Part shown: piece by piece, positions 7,828 through 11,807 of the stretch
Numbering within the stretch: position 1 is the stretch's first letter
How the letters are laid out: the number at the start of each line of letters is the position of its first letter
DNA from: an uncultured Bacteroidales bacterium
GTDB taxonomy: Bacteria; Bacteroidota; Bacteroidia; Bacteroidales; UBA932
Assembly (NCBI GenBank): GCA_905236955.1
Contig: CAJOQW010000060.1
Span: forward strand, 1-11,807
DNA: 11,807 nt
Reading direction: 5' to 3'
The notes under the pieces: generated by a model
The model's database searches: none
What the model was told of the DNA's origin: nothing
What the model saw: the letters and a program-made list of their open reading frames with translations, nothing else
Made by a program: the position numbers and the translations under genes

Positions 7828-8118
7828 TCATGGCCTCCCTATCCGGGGGGCCTTTTTATTTGCTTTTACATGGAAGCGGAAATCCTTCATTGCCCGTTCG
7901 AGGTCACTCGCGCACAATATAGCCCCGAAGGCGAGCTGGCGGACGGCGGTAACGACCGCAACCTTCTTTTCGTCTTCCAAACCGTGCCGGACGGCGTCGG
8001 ACAAGATGGCAGTCAGGCGGTCCTCTTCCTCTCCGTCAAGACTCTGAGGCAGGTCGGAAGAGAAGTACAGCCGGCCGGAGTTATCTTCAAATACTTTCAG
8101 GACGGTCTTTTCCATCAT
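7828..8118 (-). CDS. Small protein of unknown function (96 aa), second gene of pair
   Basis: I do not recognise this family. The frame starts MMEKTVLKVFED and ends KAPRIGRP. The N-terminal third looks like short beta strands (V-L-K-V-F, G-R-L-Y-F at 15-19), followed by helical segments around 30-50 and 53-82. There is no signal peptide or membrane helix, so a small soluble protein is likely. Its start overlaps the upstream gene's stop as ATGA (start 8118; a second ATG follows at 8115), indicating translational coupling. It shares GR-x-x-F and TAVR...CASD with that neighbour. The stop lies 20 bases from the gapA stop, and its C-terminal codons pass through the gapA terminator hairpin. A much longer open frame extends upstream to 8520, but it crosses the neighbouring gene out of frame and is not credible. 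That the gene is real is inferred from the ATGA coupling and protein-like composition. Confidence 0.6.
   Translation of the reverse strand: MMEKTVLKVFEDNSGRLYFSSDLPQSLDGEEEDRLTAILSDAVRHGLEDEKKVAVVTAVRQLAFGAILCASDLERAMKDFRFHVKANKKAPRIGRP
7832..7857 (+). terminator. Intrinsic terminator of gapA
   Basis: GGCCTCCC (7832-7839) pairs with GGGGGGCC (7845-7852), an 8-bp stem with one T-G wobble and a 5-base TATCC loop. It is followed directly by TTTTTATTT. It lies 24 bases after the gapA stop. The minus strand lacks a T-tract after the stem, so it should work only in the gapA direction. The same bases encode the last residues of the convergent small gene at 7828-8118. Confidence 0.9.
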
Positions 8119-8423
8119 GCCCCCGCATTGAAGTTGAGGTTGCCTCCCAGAGAGCGCTTGAAGCGCTGCATGACGCCATCGAGCCTTTCGGCGTTTTTCT
8201 CGAACATGCGCATGCACAGCGCCGGGTTGTCGCTTGCACAAACATCGGCAAGGCCCAGCAGACGGACTGCAGTCAGGGTCCTGCGGACTGCGCTGATCTG
8301 TGGCTCGAACATCAGCGCCACGAAAACGCGCTGGTAGAGGTTCATTCCCTTCAGGGGATTGTAGCCGGTTTTGAAGGACACTCTGCCGTCCTCTCCGATC
8401 TTGACATCCAGGATAAGTCTCAT
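8115..8423 (-). CDS. Small protein of unknown function (102 aa), first gene of pair
   Basis: I do not recognise this family. The protein begins MRLILDVKIGEDGRVSFKTG, two likely beta strands with a G-R-V-S-F turn. A mostly helical body follows (about residues 28-90), with the segment TAVRLLGLADVCASD at 51-65 and a tail rich in Asn and Gly. No signal peptide, transmembrane helix or metal-binding Cys pattern is evident; the cysteines at 62 and 70 are isolated. The ATG at 8423 was chosen because upstream in-frame sequence is antisense to pssA and its intergenic region. The stop overlaps the next gene's start (ATGA). About 190 bases separate it from pssA upstream, with a possible promoter at 8518-8548. 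The open frame is only weakly longer than chance, but its composition and coupling to the second small gene support it. Confidence 0.62.
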   Translation of the reverse strand: MRLILDVKIGEDGRVSFKTGYNPLKGMNLYQRVFVALMFEPQISAVRRTLTAVRLLGLADVCASDNPALCMRMFEKNAERLDGVMQRFKRSLGGNLNFNAGA

Positions 8424-8484
8424 GTGATACAGTATTGTTAAAGGGCACGGGGCATGGCTCGGAAAGATGATGGGAAATAAAATG

Positions 8485-8502
8485 GGCGCAGGCCCCTGTG
8501 CC
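8485..8502 (-). terminator. Hairpin in the leader before the small gene pair; possible terminator or attenuator
   Basis: GGCGCAGG (8485-8492) and CCTGTGCC (8495-8502) form an inverted repeat with one wobble and a very tight centre. On the minus strand the stem is followed by CATTTTATTT, which resembles an intrinsic terminator reading leftwards. It could end leftward read-through from pssA, or sit in the leader of the small-gene transcript as an attenuator. The T-tract is interrupted and the function is not certain. Confidence 0.35.
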
Positions 8503-8517
8503 GCTGTCTTCCTGAGA

Positions 8518-8548
8518 CAAAGGTGCAAAGCAAATTCCACCCCGGCAA
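8518..8548 (-). promoter_or_regulatory. Possible promoter of the small gene pair
   Basis: On the minus strand CTTG (TTG at 8548-8546) is followed by a 20-base spacer and then CACCTTTG (8525-8518), one mismatch from the TAnnTTTG -7 consensus. Spacing is ideal for the Bacteroidota sigma factor. The inferred start near 8512 gives a leader of about 90 nucleotides containing the hairpin at 8485-8502. The imperfect -7 box keeps this tentative. Confidence 0.4.
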
Positions 8549-8572
8549 GGGGGTAAGGAAAGAAAACAGAGA

Positions 8573-8598
8573 TTTTAAGGAATCTGCAGGCCTTAAAA
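8573..8598 (-). terminator. Inverted repeat just after pssA, possible terminator
   Basis: TTTTAAGG (8573-8580) and CCTTAAAA (8591-8598) are perfect 8-base complements around a 10-base loop, beginning 13 bases after the pssA stop codon. On the minus strand the repeat is followed by TCTCTGTTTTCTTT, a loose T-rich stretch. The stem is AT-rich with only two G-C pairs at its inner end, so it may be a weak terminator or a 3'-end stabilising structure. Confidence 0.4.
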
Positions 8599-8611
8599 CT
8601 GAAAGGAAGAT

Positions 8612-9334
8612 TTACCCCCGTACGCGGAAGGCCGCAAAGATGAGATTTTCGAGGATATATGCGGTGATGGTGCCCAGGACGGCCATCGTCCAATTGAAGC
8701 CCAGGACGGCAACGATTACGATGACCGAGACCGCGATGCAGAAAAAGGCTGTCCTCTTCATGCCCTCGATGTTGCTGCATTCGGAGCCCGACTTGAATGA
8801 GAACATTGGGAGTTCGCAGACCAGGAGGATACAAAGGACTAGCGTGACCGCCGGGATGAACCAGACGCCGGCGCAGAGTGCGGTGAAAGGGGAGAGCGGC
8901 TTGAAATGGCAGAATGCGGCGATGGAGCCGCAGGCCATCGCGCATGCCGGGGTGGGAAGCCCCAGGAAAGAAGTGTGCTGGCGCTCGTCCACGTTGAACT
9001 TGGCCAGCCTCAGGCCGCTGGAAACCGCCAGCAGCAAAGGGATCATGGAAAGCCATAGGGCGTTGCCCGCGGAATGCATCAAATCATGGAGCATAACTGA
9101 CGGGAGCACTCCGAAGCTTACCATGTCGGCAAGCGAGTCCAGTTCCTTGCCGACAGGGGAGTAAGCGTGCAGGAGACGGGCTGCGAACCCGTCGCAGAAA
9201 TCACATACGGCGGCGGCGAGCATCAGGTAAAATGCGATATCCGGCCTGCCTGACAATGCGAAAACAACTCCCACAACCCCGCAGAGGAGGTTGAGGGAGG
9301 TTATCGCATTGGGTATGTTCCCGCGCACTTTCAC
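8612..9334 (-). CDS. pssA: CDP-diacylglycerol--serine O-phosphatidyltransferase PssA
   Basis: This 240-residue polytopic membrane protein makes phosphatidylserine from CDP-diacylglycerol and serine, the first step towards phosphatidylethanolamine. It carries the complete CDP-alcohol phosphotransferase signature D-x2-DG-x2-AR-x8-G-x3-D-x3-D: D45, D48, G49, A52, R53, G62, D66 and D70. The opening N-I-P-N-x-I-T-x-L-N-L-x-x-G is typical of the bacterial PssA subfamily. About six hydrophobic segments are visible (around 14-28, 33-50, 90-108, 126-140, 150-172 and 194-232). The start codon is GTG at 9334-9332, sharing its first base with the last base of the upstream peptidase stop (TAGTG), which indicates translational coupling. 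Reading it from this GTG gives the expected N-terminus. No psd gene, a common partner in this pathway, is next to it here. Confidence 0.93.
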   Translation of the reverse strand: MKVRGNIPNAITSLNLLCGVVGVVFALSGRPDIAFYLMLAAAVCDFCDGFAARLLHAYSPVGKELDSLADMVSFGVLPSVMLHDLMHSAGNALWLSMIPLLLAVSSGLRLAKFNVDERQHTSFLGLPTPACAMACGSIAAFCHFKPLSPFTALCAGVWFIPAVTLVLCILLVCELPMFSFKSGSECSNIEGMKRTAFFCIAVSVIVIVAVLGFNWTMAVLGTITAYILENLIFAAFRVRG

Positions 9335-10524
9335 TACTTGAGACCTATCTTTGACTTGACGTCCTTTGTGACTGCGCTTTTGTGGAGTACGATGTCAAGG
9401 GTTTGGTTGCGGACGTAGGCCTCTGTGGCATACCATATTCCGTGATATTTGCCGGAGTCGCCCCAAGAGTTCTTGACCATATAGTACTTGTTTCCGAACT
9501 GGTCGCGGGCGATGCCGAAGATCTGCATGCCGTGGTCGTCGGTGATGGTCTTGTTGTCGAATCCTTCCTGACGGGATTCCTGGGTGGCCACCTTCTCCTT
9601 GGGTGCGGGCACGGTCTTCACTTCATCGTCCTTGCCTACCCAGTGCTCCTGGTCGGAACCGGCGGCAGCGGTGGCTTCGACATCCACCAGGATGGCAAGG
9701 CCGTTGCGGGTGAAGCCGGGCTCGGAGACGTCCGCGCCCCATGCCGCGGTGTAACCATTGTTGATGGCGGAGTCGAGAAGGTTCATGAGTTCGTCGATGG
9801 GCAGGTTCCAGGCCTTGTCCCAGCGCCAGTTGTCGCAAACCTCTATGGCGAATTCGGTGTAGAAGGGATGATGGGTGTAGGAAGTGAAGGTGATGTAATC
9901 GTCAGGTTTGATCTTCATGGCGTCGCGGTAACTCTGCGGGGTATATTCGCGGCCGTTCACGGTGAACTTTTCGGGAATCTCGCCCATATAGGCGTCGAGG
10001 ATGCCGTCGAAGCCCTTCTTCCATGCGGTGGTGAGTTTGCTGCGGTTGGGGTTTTTGGCTACGGCACCGACATAGGCCTTGAGGACAGCGTCCAGTTCGC
10101 TCTGTTCGGGGAGGGTGGTTCCGTAGTTGAGTCCAGTAAAAGCGCTCTCTGGAACCAGGCCGTAGTCGCGTATCACGTCAAGCACGTCATCGGCCTCGCT
10201 GCCGGCACCGAAAGTGAGGTTGCCGTCCAGACGGATGTATTTGTCCGCCCTGTCTGAATATGAGTGCTTTACGATGAACATGTCCGAGAAGTCGGGATAC
10301 TTGAGGGTGTCCTTGATGTTGCAGAGGCGGATAGCCTCGGACTCGAGGAAACCTATGGTGGAGAAGGCCCAGCAGGTGCCGCTCCTGTTCTGGTTCTTCA
10401 CGCTTGTAATGGGATTCGCCTTGATGGTGGTGAACTGGTAGTCGGGGAACTTGATCTGGTTGGTCTGGGCGAAAACGCCAGAACAGAGAAGCCCCATGGC
10501 GCAAATGGAAAGAATCTTTTTCAT
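9334..10524 (-). CDS. Secreted C1 family cysteine peptidase (PepC/bleomycin hydrolase-like)
   Basis: The 396-residue protein starts with a Sec signal peptide, MKKILSICAMGLLCSGVFA, with a likely cut after A19. C14 is not in a lipobox. The mature part is a papain-fold C1 peptidase of the PepC/bleomycin hydrolase group. The oxyanion Gln is Q45 and the catalytic Cys is C51 in NQNRSGTCWAFS, the catalytic His is H331 in DDHGMQIFG, and the Asn is N352 in VKNSWGDSG. The long Cys-His spacing (280 residues) and the D-H-G-M-Q motif separate it from ordinary papains and fit PepC-type aminopeptidases, which are cytoplasmic in many bacteria. Here the leader predicts export to the periplasm or outside. It is shorter than typical 440-450 residue PepC proteins. 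It lies 9 bases after the aminotransferase and overlaps pssA by one base. The fold and active site are secure; aminopeptidase rather than endopeptidase activity is inferred. Confidence 0.88.
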   Translation of the reverse strand: MKKILSICAMGLLCSGVFAQTNQIKFPDYQFTTIKANPITSVKNQNRSGTCWAFSTIGFLESEAIRLCNIKDTLKYPDFSDMFIVKHSYSDRADKYIRLDGNLTFGAGSEADDVLDVIRDYGLVPESAFTGLNYGTTLPEQSELDAVLKAYVGAVAKNPNRSKLTTAWKKGFDGILDAYMGEIPEKFTVNGREYTPQSYRDAMKIKPDDYITFTSYTHHPFYTEFAIEVCDNWRWDKAWNLPIDELMNLLDSAINNGYTAAWGADVSEPGFTRNGLAILVDVEATAAAGSDQEHWVGKDDEVKTVPAPKEKVATQESRQEGFDNKTITDDHGMQIFGIARDQFGNKYYMVKNSWGDSGKYHGIWYATEAYVRNQTLDIVLHKSAVTKDVKSKIGLK

Positions 10525-10533
10525 GGTGACTTT

Positions 10534-11733
10534 TTATTGCATTTTGTTGTATGTATCAAGGGCGTGCCTGAGTATGCCCATCGCCTTTTTCAATTCGGGG
10601 ACTTCAAGCACATATGCTATGCGTACCTGATTTAGACCTATGCCGGGAGTGCTGTAGAAAGCCTCCGCAGGGGTGAGCATGACGGTTTCCCCTCCCGGAC
10701 GGAAATCTGTGAGGAGCCATTTGCAGAAATCGCCGGCATCCCTTACCGGGAGCTCCGCGATAGTATAGAACGCTCCGTAGGGGAGAGGGGAATAAACTCC
10801 GGGAATGTCGTTCAGGGCCGCTATTGTATAGTCACGGCGGGCGATGTATTCTTTTCGGGTGGCGGAAAAATAATCAGGACCGGCATCAAGTGCTCCTGAA
10901 AGGGCCACCTGGCCCAGCACGGGCGGACAGAGCCTCGCCTGGGCGAGTTTGGTGGCAAGACGGATGACTTCCTTGTTGCGGGATACCAGGACGCCGATCC
11001 GGGCCCCGCAGAGGTTGTATCGCTTCGATGCGGAGTCAAGCATGATGGCGTTCTCGCTGAAATCCGGGATCTGCATGATACTGAAATGCGGGGCGTCGGT
11101 ATAGCAGAATTCCCTGTAAACTTCGTCCGCTATCAGGTAGAGGTCGTGCTTGCGGCAGATCTCCGCGATCGAGAGGACCTTGTCCCTGGAATACAGGGTG
11201 CCGGTGGGGTTGGAAGGATTGCAGATGAGTATCGCCTTGGTACGGGGGGTGATGTATCTTTCTATGATCGACGGGTCGGGCAGGGCGAAGTCGTCGTGGA
11301 TGTCGGTGTGGATGCCGATAAGCCTTACGCGGTTGACCTTGGCGATTGCGTTGTAGTTGCAGTAGAACGGCTCGAATACAAGTACTTCGTCGCCTTCATT
11401 GCAGATGCACTGGAACATCATCATTATGGCCTCGGACCCGGCTACGGTGACGAGTATGTCATCGATGGTGATGTCGATGCCTATTTTCCGATAGTATTTC
11501 TCCACCAGGTCGCGGCGCAGTTCCGCCGTGCCCGCCGAATTGGAATATGGCAGATGGTCGAAGCGGAAACCGTGTACGGCCGCAACCGCGCTTTCCGGGG
11601 ACTTGATGTCCGGAGCTCCAATGTTGAGATGGTAGACTTTTATGCCTTCGGCTTCCGCCCTGTCAGCATAAGGAGTGAGCATGCGGATTGCAGATTGCGG
11701 CAACACGGCCGCGAAGTCAGAAATCTTTGGCAT
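10534..11733 (-). CDS. Class I/II PLP-dependent aminotransferase (aspartate aminotransferase-like)
   Basis: This 399-residue protein is a fold-type I aminotransferase, transferring an amino group between an amino acid and a 2-oxo acid with pyridoxal phosphate. Visible landmarks are N-I-G-A-P-D (37-42), the phosphate loop A-G-S-E-A near 98-102, NPSNPTG (172-178) with N175, ADEVY (202-206) with D203 contacting the pyridine nitrogen and Y206, the Schiff-base lysine K237 in SASKRYNLCGARIG, and R371 in QVRIAYV, which binds the substrate alpha-carboxylate. This is the layout of the AspB-like group. Exact substrates (aspartate, aromatic amino acids, alanine or others) cannot be read from sequence, so no symbol is given. 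It is first in a minus-strand unit with the C1 peptidase and pssA. The ATG at 11733 lies only 7 bases after a -7 box, implying a nearly leaderless mRNA. Confidence 0.93.
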   Translation of the reverse strand: MPKISDFAAVLPQSAIRMLTPYADRAEAEGIKVYHLNIGAPDIKSPESAVAAVHGFRFDHLPYSNSAGTAELRRDLVEKYYRKIGIDITIDDILVTVAGSEAIMMMFQCICNEGDEVLVFEPFYCNYNAIAKVNRVRLIGIHTDIHDDFALPDPSIIERYITPRTKAILICNPSNPTGTLYSRDKVLSIAEICRKHDLYLIADEVYREFCYTDAPHFSIMQIPDFSENAIMLDSASKRYNLCGARIGVLVSRNKEVIRLATKLAQARLCPPVLGQVALSGALDAGPDYFSATRKEYIARRDYTIAALNDIPGVYSPLPYGAFYTIAELPVRDAGDFCKWLLTDFRPGGETVMLTPAEAFYSTPGIGLNQVRIAYVLEVPELKKAMGILRHALDTYNKMQ

Positions 11734-11740
11734 ATAAATA

Positions 11741-11748
11741 CAAAGATA
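11741..11748 (-). promoter_or_regulatory. Bacteroidota-type -7 box for the aminotransferase unit
   Basis: The minus strand reads TATCTTTG, exactly TAnnTTTG. Only 7 bases lie between it and the ATG at 11733, so initiation at the usual distance would leave almost no leader. No convincing -33 element is seen. The would-be -33 region overlaps the opposing promoter. Confidence 0.5.
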
Positions 11749-11759
11749 GCGATTTTTCC

Positions 11760-11767
11760 TATCTTTG
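11760..11767 (+). promoter_or_regulatory. Bacteroidota-type -7 box for the right-edge gene
   Basis: TATCTTTG matches TAnnTTTG exactly. Five bases separate it from the ATG at 11773, so the transcript would be leaderless or nearly so if this box is used. The -33 zone lies around the opposing -7 box. Confidence 0.5.
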
Positions 11768-11772
11768 CAGTA

Positions 11773-11807
11773 ATGAAAAGGATTTATTTCTTACTGGTCC
11801 TGGCGGC
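11773..11807 (+). CDS. Start of a probable exported protein (cut by window edge)
   Basis: Only 11 complete codons are visible, reading MKRIYFLLVLA. The positively charged start followed by a hydrophobic run is typical of a signal peptide or an N-terminal membrane anchor. The gene diverges from the aminotransferase and follows a -7 box at 11760-11767. Nothing more can be said about its function. Confidence 0.5.
   Translation, partial: MKRIYFLLVLA

Larger units (their letters stand above)
11741..11767. repeat. 9-bp inverted repeat formed by two back-to-back -7 boxes
   Basis: CAAAGATAG (11741-11749) and CTATCTTTG (11759-11767) are perfect inverted copies with a 9-base AT-rich spacer. Each arm contains a TATCTTTG promoter box, one per strand, pointing outwards. 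The symmetry may simply reflect two identical promoters, or it could be an operator. Confidence 0.7.

Noticed and set aside
6719..7831. A 370-codon minus-strand open frame covering the whole of gapA
   Set aside because: It is antisense to an unmistakable GAPDH gene, its product is Gly/Val/Asp-rich without recognisable domains, and such frames are expected from the strongly C-ending codons of the sense strand.
7828..8520. A 230-codon version of the second small gene starting at 8520
   Set aside because: The extra N-terminal part overlaps the first small gene in another frame and has a low-complexity shadow composition. The ATGA-coupled start at 8118 is far more plausible.
8115..9056. A 313-codon minus-strand frame extending the first small gene upstream across pssA
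   Set aside because: Codons before 8423 lie out of frame over pssA and its spacer and read as Pro/Arg/His-rich noise. Only the last 102 codons look protein-like.
9382..10257. A 291-codon plus-strand open frame antisense to the C1 peptidase
   Set aside because: The Gly/Val-rich product looks like a codon-bias shadow. The sense gene has an intact active site and signal peptide.

Overview
The window looks like chromosomal DNA from a member of Bacteroidota, most likely Bacteroidales. The protein-coding DNA is moderately GC-rich, while the promoter regions are short and AT-rich. These regions carry boxes matching the Bacteroidota -7 consensus TAnnTTTG (TATATTTG, TAATTTTG, TATCTTTG, TAAATTTG), and there are no clear Shine-Dalgarno sequences. 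The proteins also fit: a long YidC that starts MDKN, a multi-repeat DUF349 protein, an adjacent surE-lpxB pair, and an exported PepC-type C1 peptidase. I cannot name a genus from the sequence alone.

Layout from left to right. Positions 1-169 hold the N-terminal end of trmD (minus strand), which runs off the left edge. It is separated by a 75-base divergent promoter region from a plus-strand unit of a DUF349-repeat protein, yidC (membrane protein insertase) and yggS (PLP homeostasis). This unit converges on a minus-strand surE-lpxB pair with only 2 bases between the yggS and lpxB stop codons. surE is divergent from gapA (glycolytic GAPDH), and gapA ends in a strong intrinsic terminator. Two small unrecognised minus-strand genes (102 and 96 codons, overlapping ATGA) converge on gapA, and the last codons of the second run through the gapA terminator. 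Further right is a minus-strand unit of a class I/II aminotransferase, a secreted C1 cysteine peptidase and pssA (phosphatidylserine synthase), with a 9-base gap and then a 1-base overlap. At the right edge, back-to-back promoters separate the aminotransferase from a plus-strand gene of which only 11 codons of a signal-peptide-like start are visible.

Functionally this is mostly housekeeping with an envelope theme: YidC inserts inner-membrane proteins, LpxB makes the lipid A disaccharide, PssA makes phosphatidylserine, and the C1 peptidase is exported. TrmD, SurE, YggS, GAPDH and the aminotransferase are general metabolism or RNA modification. No gap without a gene exceeds about 190 bases. I saw no tRNA or rRNA gene, CRISPR array, insertion sequence, phage gene or defence system. 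The least explained items are the two small genes at 7828-8423, which may be distant tandem paralogues, and the compact divergent promoters that place start codons a few bases after the -7 box. I did not find convincing evidence of a new multi-gene system.
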